Source: Bauldia litoralis (GTDB taxonomy: Bacteria > Pseudomonadota > Alphaproteobacteria > Rhizobiales > Kaistiaceae). From it: DNA of 54,647 bases. Shown piece by piece: positions 33,643-44,047 of this stretch (the stretch's first letter is position 1; every line of letters starts with the position of its first letter). The stretch is from positions 790,001 to 844,647 of the forward strand of contig NZ_FMXQ01000001.1 in the NCBI RefSeq assembly GCF_900104485.1. Direction: 5' to 3'. The position numbers and the translations under genes were made by a program. Below the pieces are notes generated by a model. It saw only the letters and a list, made by a program, of their open reading frames with translations, had not been told where the DNA came from and ran no database searches.

Positions 33643-34596
33643 CTAGTCGCCCCGCGCCGCCAGCGGATGATGGGCGCTGACCAGCGTGCGCAACCGCTCT
33701 TCCAGGACATGGGTATAGATCTGGGTGGTCGAGATGTCGGCGTGTCCCAGCAGTTGCTGGACAACCCGGAGGTCGGCGCCGTTCTGGAGAAGGTGGCTGG
33801 CGAAGGCATGGCGCAGCACATGCGGCGAGATCTTCGCCGCCTCGATCCCGACCGAAGCCGCCAAACCCTTGAGATCGCGGGCAAAAGCCTGCCGGGTCAG
33901 GTGGCCGCTGTCGCCCGAGGACGGGAAGAGCCAGCCCGCCGCCGGGTGCCCGGCCTCCCCCCGCGCCGCGAGGTAGGCGACCGTGGCGGCCCGCGCCCGG
34001 TCGGTCAGCGGCACGATGCGCTCGTGGCCACCCTTGCCGCGAATGGCGAAATACCGGGTTTCGTCGCGCACCACGGTGGCAGGCAGCGACACCAGTTCCG
34101 AAACCCGCAGCCCGGTCGCGTAGATCAGCTCCAGCAAGGCATGGAGTCGCAACGCCCTCAGCCGTCCGACGGGCGTCAGGTCCGCGCGGTCCGGCGCCGC
34201 GGCCGCCGCCTCGATCAGCCGGTCGACCTCGGCCTCGCTCAACACCTTGGGCAGCCGCGCCGGCCGGCGCGGCCCGTCGATCGTGCCGGTCGGATCGTCC
34301 TCCCGCGTTCCCTCGCCGAACAGGAAGCGGTGAAACTGGCGGAGCGCCGAAAGCCGCCGCGCCACGGTCGGCGCCGCGAGCCCCTGCCCGTCGAGATAGC
34401 CGAGATAGGTGCGAATCTGCTCCGGTCCCGCCCTTTCGAGCCCCGAGCCGATGTCGGCAAGATAGCCGGTATAATCCTCGAGATCGCGGCGATAGGCGGC
34501 CAGGGTATTGGGGGCTGCGCCGCGCTCGGCGCTCATCATCTCGAGAAAGGCCTCGATCTGGTATCCTGCGCCCTGCGCCCGCGGCCTCCGCGTCAT
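33643..34596 (-). CDS. xerD: Tyrosine recombinase XerD
   Basis: Site-specific recombinase that resolves chromosome dimers at dif together with XerC. The 317-aa protein has an N-terminal SAM-like DNA-binding domain (about 10-100). The catalytic residues are Arg in [10 protein letters not shown], the HxxR in [14 protein letters not shown], His in LLGHADI and Tyr in TTQIYTHV. It overlaps the upstream small membrane protein gene by 4 bp. Confidence 0.95.
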   Translation of the reverse strand: MTRRPRAQGAGYQIEAFLEMMSAERGAAPNTLAAYRRDLEDYTGYLADIGSGLERAGPEQIRTYLGYLDGQGLAAPTVARRLSALRQFHRFLFGEGTREDDPTGTIDGPRRPARLPKVLSEAEVDRLIEAAAAAPDRADLTPVGRLRALRLHALLELIYATGLRVSELVSLPATVVRDETRYFAIRGKGGHERIVPLTDRARAATVAYLAARGEAGHPAAGWLFPSSGDSGHLTRQAFARDLKGLAASVGIEAAKISPHVLRHAFASHLLQNGADLRVVQQLLGHADISTTQIYTHVLEERLRTLVSAHHPLAARGD

Positions 34597-34820
34597 TCCT
34601 CGGAGACCGCTTCGTCGGAACCGTCCTCGTCGGGCGGTGGCTCGGCCGGCGGTGGCGGCGTCGGCTTGACGATCGGCACCGGGTCGAGGTCGCTGGCCGG
34701 AATCCGGGCCGACATCTCGCGGTCGCGCGGCGTCACGAAATTGGCAAGGTAAAACATCGCCGCGCCGACAAGCGCCGCGAGCACCACAAGGGTCGTCAGG
34801 AATCTGACTATCGTAGGCAT
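34593..34820 (-). CDS. Small membrane protein upstream of xerD
   Basis: 75-aa protein with one N-terminal hydrophobic segment ([20 protein letters not shown], about 7-26) and a Pro/Glu/Asp-rich tail ending DEAVSEE. It matches a conserved but unnamed protein often found before xerD in Hyphomicrobiales. The 4-bp overlap with xerD suggests coupled translation. It is divergent from aroK. Function unknown. Confidence 0.75.
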   Translation of the reverse strand: MPTIVRFLTTLVVLAALVGAAMFYLANFVTPRDREMSARIPASDLDPVPIVKPTPPPPAEPPPDEDGSDEAVSEE

Positions 34821-34984
34821 TGCGGATCCCGATCACCGACAAGAACAAAACGGTGTGAGAGGCCGCGGACAGTCCGCCGCATTGGCGCCTGTTGTCGGCC
34901 AGACCGGTAATTGTTTCAAGCCGTCACCGCGAAAGCGTGGCACCGCCTTGACAGAACCGGTCGAAAACCGCTCTAGGTCCGGCC

Positions 34985-35614
34985 ATGGAAGACACCGGAT
35001 TGACCCCGACACGCGACCCGAAAACCGACGAAGCCGGCGAATCGCTCGAAGCGCGCGTCGCGCGGCAGCTCGAAGGCCGAACCCTCGCCATGGTCGGCAT
35101 GATGGGCGCCGGCAAGTCGTCGATCGGCCGTCGGCTGGCGGCCCGCCTCGGCCTGCCTTTCGTCGACGCCGACACCGAGATCGAGGAAGCCGCCAACGCC
35201 ACGATCAACGACATCTTCGAACAGCATGGCGAGGCTTATTTCCGCGATGGCGAACGGCGGGTGATCCAGCGCCTCCTCGACGGCGCGCCGAAGGTGCTGG
35301 CGACCGGCGGCGGCGCCTTCATCCAGCCGGAAACCCGGGCGGCGATCCAGGCCGGCGCCATCTCGGTCTGGCTGAAGGCCGACCGCGACCTGATCCTGGC
35401 GCGGGTCCGCCGCCGCTCGACGCGGCCGCTCCTCAGGACCGGGGATCCCGCCGCCGTGGTCGACAGGCTGATCGCCGAGCGCTATCCGATCTACGACGAG
35501 GCCGATATCCACATCCAGTCGCGCGATGTCGCCCATGACGTGGTGATCGAAAACGTTCTTGTCGCGCTGGACGACTATTTCAGCCGCGGCACAACCGAAA
35601 AGGTCGAGGGATGA
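34985..35614 (+). CDS. aroK: Shikimate kinase
   Basis: Phosphorylates shikimate in aromatic amino-acid synthesis. The 209-aa protein has Walker A GMMGAGKSSIGRRLA, the shikimate-binding FVDADTEIEE and RDGERRV, ATGGGAF, and the lid RRRSTRPLLRT. About 30 extra N-terminal residues precede the core, usual in this order. Its stop overlaps the aroB start by 4 bp. Confidence 0.97.
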   Translation: MEDTGLTPTRDPKTDEAGESLEARVARQLEGRTLAMVGMMGAGKSSIGRRLAARLGLPFVDADTEIEEAANATINDIFEQHGEAYFRDGERRVIQRLLDGAPKVLATGGGAFIQPETRAAIQAGAISVWLKADRDLILARVRRRSTRPLLRTGDPAAVVDRLIAERYPIYDEADIHIQSRDVAHDVVIENVLVALDDYFSRGTTEKVEG

Positions 35615-36750
35615 GCGACGCGGACGGGCAATTGCACAGCGGTGTCTCGGCGACGGTCCCGGTCGCCTTGGGCGACCGCTCCTACGACATCATCATCGGT
35701 CGCGACATCGTCGACAGCGCCGGCGCCGAGATCGCCCGGCGACTGCCCGGTGCCCGCATCGCCATTGTCACCGACGCCACCGTCGCCGACCTTCACCTCA
35801 CCACCCTGATCGACAGTCTCGATGCCGCCGGCGTCAAGCATGTCCAGATCGTCATCAAGCCGGGCGAAGGATCGAAGAGCTTCGCGACGCTGGAATCGGT
35901 CGTCGACAGCCTGCTCGAGGCCCGGATGGAGCGCAGCGACGCCGTCCTCGCCTTTGGCGGCGGCGTCGTCGGCGATCTTGCCGGCTTCGCCTCGGGCATC
36001 GTGTTGCGCGGCATTCACCTGATCCAGATCCCGACCACCCTACTCGCCCAGGTCGATTCCTCGGTCGGCGGCAAGACCGGGGTCAATACAGCCCGCGGCA
36101 AGAATCTCGTCGGCGTCTTCCACCAGCCCGACCTCGTCCTCGCCGATGCCGGCATCCTCGATTCCCTTCCCGCCCGCATCTTCAATGCCGGCTACGCGGA
36201 AGTGGCGAAATACGGCCTGATCCGCGACGCGGACTTCTTCCAGTGGCTCGAATCCAACTGGCGCGCCGTCGCTGCCGGCTGGCCGGAGCGCGAAAAGGCG
36301 ATCGCGATCGCCTGCAAGGGCAAGGCCGATATCGTCTCCGAGGACGAACGCGAGCAGGGCCGCCGCGCGCTGCTCAATCTCGGCCACACCTTCGGCCACG
36401 CGCTGGAGGCGGTGACCGGCTATTCCGATCGCCTGCTGCACGGCGAAGCCGTGTCGATCGGCGTCGTGCTGGCCTTTGAATTCTCGTTCAAGCTGGGCCT
36501 CTGCCCGCTGGAGGACCGCCGCCGCGTCGAGGCCCATTTCACCGAAGTCGGGCTGCCGACCCGGATCCGGGATATCGCGGGCGACCTTCCTGACGCCGCG
36601 ACCCTGATGCATCATATCGCCCACGACAAGAAAGTGTCGCAGGGGAAGCTGACCTTCATTCTGACCAACGGCATTGGCGACGCCTTCATCGCCAGGGACA
36701 TTCCGGGCGACAAGGTCGAAGCCTTCCTCGAGGAGCAACTGGCGAAATGA
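35611..36750 (+). CDS. aroB: 3-dehydroquinate synthase
   Basis: Converts DAHP to 3-dehydroquinate, an NAD- and zinc-dependent step of the shikimate pathway. The 379-aa protein has AFGGGVVGDLAGFASG, PTTLLAQVDSSVGGKTGVN and the zinc ligand region NLGHTFGHALEAVTGYS with HGEAVSIG. It is coupled by 4-bp overlaps to aroK upstream and the CorC-type gene downstream. Confidence 0.98.
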   Translation: MSDADGQLHSGVSATVPVALGDRSYDIIIGRDIVDSAGAEIARRLPGARIAIVTDATVADLHLTTLIDSLDAAGVKHVQIVIKPGEGSKSFATLESVVDSLLEARMERSDAVLAFGGGVVGDLAGFASGIVLRGIHLIQIPTTLLAQVDSSVGGKTGVNTARGKNLVGVFHQPDLVLADAGILDSLPARIFNAGYAEVAKYGLIRDADFFQWLESNWRAVAAGWPEREKAIAIACKGKADIVSEDEREQGRRALLNLGHTFGHALEAVTGYSDRLLHGEAVSIGVVLAFEFSFKLGLCPLEDRRRVEAHFTEVGLPTRIRDIAGDLPDAATLMHHIAHDKKVSQGKLTFILTNGIGDAFIARDIPGDKVEAFLEEQLAK

Positions 36751-38024
36751 CCATCGCGCTGATCGCCCTGGCGATCGTCCTTCTGGTCGCCATCTCGGCA
36801 TTCTTCTCCGGTTCGGAAACCGCGTTGACCGCGACCTCGAAGGCGCGGATGCTGCAGATGGAGAAAGCCGGCGACCACCGCGCTACCATCGTCGGCCGGC
36901 TGATCGCCGATCGCGAGAAGCTGATCGGCGCCATCCTGCTCGGCAACAACGTCGTCAACATCCTGGCCTCGGCCCTGGCGACCAGCGTTCTCCTGGCCAT
37001 TTTCGGCCAGGCCGGCGTCGTCTACGCGACGCTTGGCATGACCTTTCTCGTCCTGGTCTTCGGCGAGATCCTGCCGAAAACGCTGGCGATCGGCAGCCCC
37101 GATCGCATGGCCAGGGCCGCCGCGCCGGTCCTCAGCGTCGTCGTCGCCGCGCTGTCGCCGATCGTCGCCGCCGTCCAGGTGCTGATCCGCGGCATCCTCC
37201 ACCTGATCGGCTGGAACGCGGCGGATGGCATGGCGGTGCTGTCGGCGGCCGACGAATTGCGCGGCCAGGTCGACCTGCTCCATGCCGAGGGCAGCGTCGT
37301 CAAGGACGAACGCGACCGCTTCGGCGGCCTGCTCGACCTCGGCGAACTCGACGTCTCCGACGTCATGGTCCACCGCACCAGCATGCACACCGTCAACGCC
37401 GCCGAGCCGGCCGACCAGATCGTCGAGGCGATCCTCGCCAGCCCCTATACCCGTGTGCCGATCTGGGAGGGCGAGCCCGAGAATATCGTCGGCGTCGTCC
37501 ACTCCAAGGACCTCCTGCGCATCCTCAAGTCGGCCGGCGGCGACATGAGCAACGTCGATATCCTCACGGTGACCAAGAAGCCGTGGTTCGTCCCCGACAC
37601 CACGTCGCTCAACGACCAGCTCAACGCCTTTCTCAAGCGCAAGGCGCATTTCGCCCTCGTCGTCGACGAGTATGGCGAGGTGCAGGGCCTGATCACGCTG
37701 GAGGACATTCTCGAGGAAATCGTCGGCGAGATCGCCGACGAGCATGACATCGCGCTGAGCGGCGTCCGCCCCCAGCCCGACGGTTCGGTCAATGTCGACG
37801 GCGCGGTGCCGATCCGCGACCTCAACCGGGCGATGGACTGGACCCTGCCCGACGAGGCCGCCACCACCATCGCCGGCCTCGTCATCCACGAGGCGCGGAT
37901 CATCCCCGAGCCCGGTCAGGCCTTCACCTTCCACGGCTACCGCTTTCAGGTCCTGCGCCGCAGCCGCAACCGCATTACCTCCTTGCGGATCACGCCCCTC
38001 GACCGCCTGCCGGTCCCCACCTGA
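36747..38024 (+). CDS. HlyC/CorC-family (CNNM-type) membrane protein
   Basis: 425-aa protein: an N-terminal DUF21/CNNM transmembrane domain (ALIALAIVLLVAISAFFSGSETAL), then a CBS pair (about 205-330, MVHRTSMHTV and FALVVDEYGEVQGLITLEDILEEIVGEI), then a CorC_HlyC domain ending in RFQVLRRSRNRIT. CorB/CorC relatives are implicated in magnesium efflux. The 4-bp overlap with aroB puts it in the aro operon, a conserved Hyphomicrobiales order. Confidence 0.94.
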   Translation: MTIALIALAIVLLVAISAFFSGSETALTATSKARMLQMEKAGDHRATIVGRLIADREKLIGAILLGNNVVNILASALATSVLLAIFGQAGVVYATLGMTFLVLVFGEILPKTLAIGSPDRMARAAAPVLSVVVAALSPIVAAVQVLIRGILHLIGWNAADGMAVLSAADELRGQVDLLHAEGSVVKDERDRFGGLLDLGELDVSDVMVHRTSMHTVNAAEPADQIVEAILASPYTRVPIWEGEPENIVGVVHSKDLLRILKSAGGDMSNVDILTVTKKPWFVPDTTSLNDQLNAFLKRKAHFALVVDEYGEVQGLITLEDILEEIVGEIADEHDIALSGVRPQPDGSVNVDGAVPIRDLNRAMDWTLPDEAATTIAGLVIHEARIIPEPGQAFTFHGYRFQVLRRSRNRITSLRITPLDRLPVPT

Positions 38025-38165
38025 CCGCACCGCCGCGGCGCTCCCGCTCCGGTCATGGTGAACAGGACCTTGCCGCAACAGGGCTGATTCCACCCGCGCG
38101 GGTAACGGGTCGTGAACGTCCAGCCGATAGCGTCACCGCGCGGTGTGACACATTTCCGGACATTG

Positions 38166-39350
38166 ATGACTCTCGACCTTCCGACACTGATGGCCGCCGG
38201 CAGTTTTGTCGCTGCGATGAGCGCAGTGTTCATCTTCTTCGCCTGGCAGCAATCGCGCGACGGGCGCGCATTGCTGTGGTGGGCAGCCGGTGACCTCTTC
38301 TACGCGGCTGGCGTCGTGCTCCTGGTCGTCGGCACGATGCCCGGATACGGCATCATGCGGGCCATGGGCGGCATCGTCTGCGCCGTCGCCCCTGCCCTCT
38401 TTTGGACATCCGCCCGGCGGTTCGACGACCGCCCGCCACCATATCTCCTGATACTCGTCGCGCTCCTTCTTCCGGTCGCAATGCTGGCGTTTCGGGCTTC
38501 TTATCCATCGCTCGAATTCGCCGTCACCCTGGCGGTCATCGCGGCCATGACCGCCGCCACGGCCTGGGAATTCTGGCGCGGCCGCGAAGACGGCCTCAAG
38601 GCCCGCTGGCCGCTGGTCGGCCTGTGCCTGCTGCAGTGCTCCATCTTCGTCGCCGGTGCCATCGAGGTGGCGACCGGCCGCGTTGTCGATGGCCCAGTGC
38701 CGCTGACCAGTTGGTTCGGCTCGATCCACTTCGTGTCGGTGCTGTTCTCGCTCGGCACGGCCGTGTTCATCGTCGCGCTGTCGCGCGAGCGCAGCGTCAG
38801 CCTCCACAAGCGGGTCGCGGAGACCGATGATCTGACCGGCATGCTCAACCGTGGCGCCCTGATGAGCCACGCCGACGAGGCGCTGCGGAAAAGCAGTGCT
38901 GCCGAGAAGCCGATGTCGGTCATTCTGTTCGATCTCGACAATTTCAAGTCGATCAACGATCGCTTCGGCCACGCCGCCGGAGACGACGTGCTGCGCCAGT
39001 TCGGCAAGGTGGTGAGCACCGAATTGCGGTCGACGGACCGGGTCGGCCGGATCGGCGGCGAGGAGTTCGTCGTCATACTGCCGCAGACCAGCCTCGCCGA
39101 GGCGCTTGCCCTCGCCGAGCGGATTCGCGAGACCTTCGCCGCGCGCTGCGCGTCACTCGACGGCCTGCCGGTCAAGGCCACCGTCAGCGCCGGCGTCACG
39201 ACCGCGCGCCCGCGGTCGAGCCTCGACGCCCTGCTCGCCGCCGCCGACGACGGCCTCTATCTCGCCAAGCAGAACGGGCGGAATCGTGTCGAGCGTCCAA
39301 GACGCGGCCCGGACGACTCTGGCGGCCTGCCGCTCGAACAGGTGGCCTGA
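38166..39350 (+). CDS. Membrane-bound diguanylate cyclase (GGDEF), copy 1
   Basis: Probably makes cyclic di-GMP. The 394-aa protein has an N-terminal half with about six hydrophobic helices and a C-terminal GGDEF domain (about 225-385). The active site reads GGEEF, and the product-inhibition I-site RSTD lies the canonical five residues before it, so it looks active and feedback-controlled. The ATG at 38166 is chosen because the neighbouring paralogue begins at the equivalent residue (DLPTLM then AGSFVAA); a GTG at 38112 would add 18 residues. Confidence 0.92.
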   Translation: MTLDLPTLMAAGSFVAAMSAVFIFFAWQQSRDGRALLWWAAGDLFYAAGVVLLVVGTMPGYGIMRAMGGIVCAVAPALFWTSARRFDDRPPPYLLILVALLLPVAMLAFRASYPSLEFAVTLAVIAAMTAATAWEFWRGREDGLKARWPLVGLCLLQCSIFVAGAIEVATGRVVDGPVPLTSWFGSIHFVSVLFSLGTAVFIVALSRERSVSLHKRVAETDDLTGMLNRGALMSHADEALRKSSAAEKPMSVILFDLDNFKSINDRFGHAAGDDVLRQFGKVVSTELRSTDRVGRIGGEEFVVILPQTSLAEALALAERIRETFAARCASLDGLPVKATVSAGVTTARPRSSLDALLAAADDGLYLAKQNGRNRVERPRRGPDDSGGLPLEQVA

Positions 39351-39502
39351 CCGCGGCGTCGCCTGGTTAACGGATCGCTACGCTCGCCATTTGCATTTTA
39401 GACAAAGTCATAACTGGACTTTTGGCTATCCTCGATAGGATGCGTCCTCGAACATATCGTCGTTTACCGAGACACGATCGTATTTCAGGGCGGCCCGGTT
39501 CA

Positions 39503-40726
39503 ATGAACATAGATCTTCCGACTCTGATGTTGGCAGGAAGCTTCGTCGCAGCGATAAGCGGCGCCTTTCTCTTCTTCGCATGGCTGCAGAACCGGGATGC
39601 CACCGGCCCGCTATGGTGGGCTGGCGCCAACCTTTCCCTGGCCATCGGCGTGCCGCTCCTGTCCTCGGCCGGCTCGCAGTTCGGCCTTCCGTCGGTGATG
39701 CTCGGCATCCTTTTTCTCAATCTGAGTCCGGCGATGGTCTGGGCGGCGGCGGTGAGTTGTAACCAGCGCCGGCCGAACCCGCTCATCGTCGTCGCTGGCG
39801 CGACGATCTGGCTGGTGGCGGTGCTGGTGATCTTCCGGCTTGGCAGCGAAGCCCAGATGGCGCTCAACCTCGCGGTGATCGCCATCTACCTGCTCGCGGC
39901 GGCGGCGGAATTCTGGCTCGGCAATCGCGGGCTCCAGACTCGCTGGCCGCTGATCGTCCTGCTCGTCCTGCACGGCACCTTCTTCGCCGCCGGCGCGGTG
40001 CTGGCCGCCACCGGCGGACTCGGGGCCGGCTATCCCCCGGCCTTCGATTCCTGGCTCGGCCTGATCCACTTCGAGACCCTCGCCTTCGTCATCGGCACCG
40101 CCATCTTTGCCGTGGCGATGGTCAAGGAGCAGCGCGAGATGGAGCAGATGACGGCGGCCCGGGTCGACCCGCTGACCGGCGTCGCCAACCGGCGCGCCTT
40201 CCTCGAGAATGCCGGCCTGCTCCTCGAGCGCGCCGCCAGCGAAGGCAAGCCGCTGTCGCTGGTCGTCTTCGATCTCGATCGCTTCAAGGTTATCAACGAC
40301 ACATATGGCCACGCCATGGGCGACCGGGTGCTGGAGGCGTTCGGTGATATCGTCCAGGGCGTCCTGCGCAATTCGGACGTCGTCGGCCGGATGGGCGGCG
40401 AGGAATTCGCCATCGCCCTGTCCGAGTCCACCGCCCGGGCCTCGGTGGTCGTCGCCGAGCGAATCCGCTGCGCCTTCGCCGAAGCCTGCCGGGGTTTCGG
40501 CATGGCCGATCTCCGCCCGACCCTCAGCGGCGGCGTCGCCGAAGCGGGCGTCACTGGCGGCAACAGCCTCGATTCGCTCTTTGCCGCCGCCGACCGGGCG
40601 CTCTACCGGGCCAAGGCTGCCGGCCGCGACATCGTCGTCATCGATGATGGAATCGCCACCCCGCAGCCGGTGCCGAAGCCCGACGACGCGCCGCAACCCG
40701 CCGTCGCCACCGCCCAGGCCGCCTGA
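39503..40726 (+). CDS. Membrane-bound diguanylate cyclase (GGDEF), copy 2
   Basis: Tandem paralogue of the preceding gene (407 aa), sharing the start IDLPTLMLAGSFVAAISG, the helical sensor half and the GGDEF domain. Active site GGEEF with I-site RNSD five residues upstream; the metal/substrate region is FDLDRFKVINDTYGH. A Pro-rich tail (VPKPDDAPQPAVATAQAA) is unique to this copy. ATG at 39503 aligns with copy 1; an upstream frame from 39422 has no counterpart. It converges on the TlpA-like gene. Confidence 0.92.
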   Translation: MNIDLPTLMLAGSFVAAISGAFLFFAWLQNRDATGPLWWAGANLSLAIGVPLLSSAGSQFGLPSVMLGILFLNLSPAMVWAAAVSCNQRRPNPLIVVAGATIWLVAVLVIFRLGSEAQMALNLAVIAIYLLAAAAEFWLGNRGLQTRWPLIVLLVLHGTFFAAGAVLAATGGLGAGYPPAFDSWLGLIHFETLAFVIGTAIFAVAMVKEQREMEQMTAARVDPLTGVANRRAFLENAGLLLERAASEGKPLSLVVFDLDRFKVINDTYGHAMGDRVLEAFGDIVQGVLRNSDVVGRMGGEEFAIALSESTARASVVVAERIRCAFAEACRGFGMADLRPTLSGGVAEAGVTGGNSLDSLFAAADRALYRAKAAGRDIVVIDDGIATPQPVPKPDDAPQPAVATAQAA

Positions 40727-40739
40727 GGCCAGTCCGGCG

Positions 40740-41393
40740 TCATCGCAACGCGGCGGTGATCAACGCCTTGGCGTCGTCGGAATCCCATTCGGCCGGCCCC
40801 TGGACGTTGCCGATCTGGCATCCCTTGCCGTCGATCAGCACGGTGGTCGGCAGCCCAAGCGCCAGGCCCCGCGACTTGAAATCCTTGAACACGCCGGTGG
40901 TTGGGTCGGAATAGAAGGCCAGGTTCTTGACCTTGATCTCGTCGAGGAAAGCCCGCGCCCGGGCTTCGTTGTTGAGGTCGATATTGACCGTCACCACCTC
41001 GAAGTCGTCACCGCCGAGTTCGCCCTGCAACCGGTCGAGCGCCGGCATCTCGGTCCGGCACGGCACGCACCAGGTCGCCCACAGGTTGACCAGCACCGTC
41101 TTGCCGGCGAAAGCGCTGAGCGACATCTCGGCGCCGTCCGGGCCGAGGAAGGCGACATCGCCGATCGGGCTGGCTTCGCTGACCACCCGGAAGGCCGCGA
41201 CCTCCCCCTTGGCGAAGGGCCGCGCCCGTTCGGCGGCGGCAACCGCGTCGGAACAGTCGGCGCTGGCGACCTCGCCGCCGTTGCCTTCCCCCGACCGCAT
41301 GACATATACCGCAACGGCCCCGGCGGCGATGCCGGCAAGGGCCACGGCGGCGAACAGGATGGCGGTTCGGCGGCGGGGGGTTGGATCGGCCAT
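40740..41393 (-). CDS. TlpA-like membrane-anchored thiol:disulfide oxidoreductase
   Basis: Periplasmic thioredoxin-fold reductant of 217 aa. An N-terminal signal anchor ([19 protein letters not shown]) is followed by a thioredoxin domain with the redox motif [13 protein letters not shown] and the cis-Pro in [10 protein letters not shown]. TlpA/CcmG relatives reduce apocytochromes or copper chaperones for cytochrome oxidase. It diverges from argH, 23 bp apart, as in many Hyphomicrobiales. Confidence 0.93.
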   Translation of the reverse strand: MADPTPRRRTAILFAAVALAGIAAGAVAVYVMRSGEGNGGEVASADCSDAVAAAERARPFAKGEVAAFRVVSEASPIGDVAFLGPDGAEMSLSAFAGKTVLVNLWATWCVPCRTEMPALDRLQGELGGDDFEVVTVNIDLNNEARARAFLDEIKVKNLAFYSDPTTGVFKDFKSRGLALGLPTTVLIDGKGCQIGNVQGPAEWDSDDAKALITAALR

Positions 41394-41416
41394 ACGTATT
41401 TCACTCCGGAGCAGTC

Positions 41417-42811
41417 ATGGACAACCGCATGTGGGGCGGGCGCTTCAGCCACGGTCCCGACGCCATTATGGAAGAGATCAACGCGTCGATCGATTTCGAC
41501 AAGAAACTCTTCCCCAATGACATCGCCGCGTCGAAGGCGCAGGCCCGCATGCTCGCCGCGCGTGGCATCATTGCGGCGGACGATGCCGAAAAGATCCGGG
41601 AGGGTCTAGACACGATCCTGCGAGAATTCGAAGCAGGGACCTTCACGTTTTCGCGTTCGCTGGAAGACGTCCACACCCATATCGAGGCCCGGCTGATCGA
41701 ACTGATCGGTCCGGCCGGCGGCCGTCTCCACACCGCCCGCTCGCGCAACGACCAGGTGGCGACCGACCTGCGGCTGTGGGTCCGCGACGCCATCGACGCG
41801 ATCGACGCCGGCCTCGCCGAATTGCAGCAGGCGCTGGCCGACAAGGCGCTCGAGCACGCCGCGACCGTGATGCCGGGCTTCACCCATCTCCAGACCGCCC
41901 AGCCGGTGACCTTCGGCCATCACCTCCTCGCCTATGTCGAGATGATCGCCCGCGACCGCGGCCGCTTCGCCGACGCCCGCAAGCGGCTGAACGAATCGCC
42001 GCTCGGCTCCGCCGCCCTTGCCGGCACGTCCTTCCCGATCGATCGCGACCAGACCGCGGCCGAACTCGGCTTCGACCGGCCGACCGCCAACTCGCTCGAC
42101 GCCGTCTCCGACCGCGATTTCGCCGTCGAGACGCTCGCCGCCGCCAGCCTTTGCGCCGTCCACCTGTCGCGCTTCGCCGAGGAGATCGTCGTCTGGTCGT
42201 CGGCCGGCTTCGGCTTCATCCGCCTCTCCGACCGCTTCACCACCGGCTCGTCGATCATGCCGCAGAAGCGCAATCCCGACGCCGCCGAACTGGTCCGCGC
42301 CAAGACCGGCCGCATCGTCGGCTCGCTGACCACCCTGCTGATCGTCCTCAAGGGCCTGCCGCTCGCCTACCAGAAGGACATGCAGGAGGACAAGGAACCG
42401 GTCTTCGACGCGATGGAGACGCTCAACCTGGCGATTACCGCCACCGCCGGCATGGTCGCCGACATGGAGCCGGACAAGGCGGCGATGCGCAAGGCCGCCG
42501 GCGCCGCCTATTCGACCGCCACCGACCTTGCCGACTGGCTGGTCCAGAGCCTCGACATGCCCTTCCGCGAGGCCCACGGCGTCACCGGCCGGGTGGTGCG
42601 CAGTGCCGAGGAGGCCGGCCGCCCCCTCCACCGCCTGACGCTGGAGGAATTGCAGGTGATCGAGCCGCGCATCACGCCCGAGGTCTTCTCGGTCCTCGGC
42701 GTCAGCCAGTCGGCCTCGAGCCGCACCAGCTTCGGCGGCACCGCCCCCAACAACGTCCGCAAACAGGCGAGGCGCTGGCTCGCCCGCCTGAAAAAGGAAG
42801 CGGGCGCCTAG
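41417..42811 (+). CDS. argH: Argininosuccinate lyase
   Basis: Last step of arginine synthesis, releasing fumarate. The 464-aa protein begins [15 protein letters not shown], has [16 protein letters not shown], the catalytic His region [16 protein letters not shown] and the superfamily signature [18 protein letters not shown] precedes the ATG at 41417; an in-frame upstream start at 41381 would overlap the divergent tlpA-like gene. Confidence 0.98.
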   Translation: MDNRMWGGRFSHGPDAIMEEINASIDFDKKLFPNDIAASKAQARMLAARGIIAADDAEKIREGLDTILREFEAGTFTFSRSLEDVHTHIEARLIELIGPAGGRLHTARSRNDQVATDLRLWVRDAIDAIDAGLAELQQALADKALEHAATVMPGFTHLQTAQPVTFGHHLLAYVEMIARDRGRFADARKRLNESPLGSAALAGTSFPIDRDQTAAELGFDRPTANSLDAVSDRDFAVETLAAASLCAVHLSRFAEEIVVWSSAGFGFIRLSDRFTTGSSIMPQKRNPDAAELVRAKTGRIVGSLTTLLIVLKGLPLAYQKDMQEDKEPVFDAMETLNLAITATAGMVADMEPDKAAMRKAAGAAYSTATDLADWLVQSLDMPFREAHGVTGRVVRSAEEAGRPLHRLTLEELQVIEPRITPEVFSVLGVSQSASSRTSFGGTAPNNVRKQARRWLARLKKEAGA

Positions 42812-42833
42812 GGCCGAAGGCCGGCTCGGGTTC

Positions 42834-43859
42834 CTACGAGGTGACCACCGGGTCGTATTTGAATCGCGCGCGCACGACGCCGTGATCGTTGCTGCCGATT
42901 TCACGGTGATCTTCAAAATTCAGGTGGTCGTTGTTAACTTCCAGGCCCTCGAACGCCCAGATCCGCTTGCGGCTGTTGTCGTAGAATTCCTGGCTGAAAA
43001 GTATCTGGTCGAGTGACTCCCGCTCGTTCTGGAAGACGTGGGTATAGTAAACATCGCGGGTGCTGCGGTACTCCTGCAGCGTCTGCGCCGTATAGAGGTC
43101 CGCATCGCCCCCGCCGGTCGAGAAACCGGTTAGGTAGTTCGGCTGGCCGGTCAGTATGTTGAGCGTGTTGCTTAAGAGGCCGTCGTTGACGTCGCCGAGC
43201 ACCACGACCGGCGTGTTGGTGCCCTTCATTCGCTCGGTCAGGATCATCCTGAGCGCCGTAGCCTCGGCGGTGCGTCGGACCGTCGAAATGGCGGCGCCGA
43301 TCGCCTCGCTATGCTTCGAGTAGATATCGCGGTCGTACCACGGCTCGCTGGAAATCCACGTCGGCCCCTTCGACTTGAAATGACAGATATAGACGTGGAT
43401 CTCTTCGGTATCATCCCTCGGCCTGATCGTAAGGTGCAGAACGGGTCGTGAGAAACTGCTGATGTTGACCGAGATGCCCGATGTCTGTGCGTCGTCGCCG
43501 CCGCTGCTGAGTCGAAAGATGTCGGGGAAGGACGTTATCCACTCGGGCTCGCCAACAAGAATGTCCTTTCGGACCGCCGCCGCGCAGACGATACGGCCTC
43601 CGGCATGACCATCGGGGACTAGCGGCTCATAGTCGTGCTCAACACCGGCCTCCGCCAGCGTCCTGCGGAGGCTTGCGGCGTGCCACAGCTCCTGGAAACC
43701 GAAGACGTCCGCCTTCATCAGCCGTAGCATGCTCGAAGTGAACGCGATCTTTCGACTGTATTCTTCATTCGTCCAGGGCCGTGAATTCTTGTACAGGGGC
43801 AATCCCGGCTCGTTGAGATTGTAGAGATTGAAAGTCGCGAAGCTGAGCTTTGTCGTCAT
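42834..43859 (-). CDS. Endonuclease/exonuclease/phosphatase-family hydrolase
   Basis: EEP-fold metal-dependent phosphoesterase, 341 aa, no signal peptide. Motifs in order: FATFNLYNL (Asn), FGFQELW (metal Glu), ICHFKSKGP (His), VVVLGDVNDG (Asp-x-Asn) and SNDHGVVRA (Asp-His pair). All catalytic positions are present. Relatives cut DNA, sphingomyelin or phosphoinositides; the substrate is unknown. It stands head-in between argH and lptM-lysA, antisense to them, and has a lower G+C look than its neighbours, which suggests a later insertion. Confidence 0.85.
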   Translation of the reverse strand: MTTKLSFATFNLYNLNEPGLPLYKNSRPWTNEEYSRKIAFTSSMLRLMKADVFGFQELWHAASLRRTLAEAGVEHDYEPLVPDGHAGGRIVCAAAVRKDILVGEPEWITSFPDIFRLSSGGDDAQTSGISVNISSFSRPVLHLTIRPRDDTEEIHVYICHFKSKGPTWISSEPWYDRDIYSKHSEAIGAAISTVRRTAEATALRMILTERMKGTNTPVVVLGDVNDGLLSNTLNILTGQPNYLTGFSTGGGDADLYTAQTLQEYRSTRDVYYTHVFQNERESLDQILFSQEFYDNSRKRIWAFEGLEVNNDHLNFEDHREIGSNDHGVVRARFKYDPVVTS

Positions 43860-44047
43860 GGCCCTCTCCCTGATCCATGTGAGTCTCGTTCACCACCCGC
43901 TATGATAGCATCATATTAAGTTTGCTCTCATGACGGAACCGTGACGGCATTGAGCGGCAGCCGGCCTGGGTTTGTCTCTTGAAGCCCTCCTCAAGCGGTG
44001 CTGATCGGTCCAGCGCAGCCGGCAACGAGGCTTGGGTGGGATTCCGG

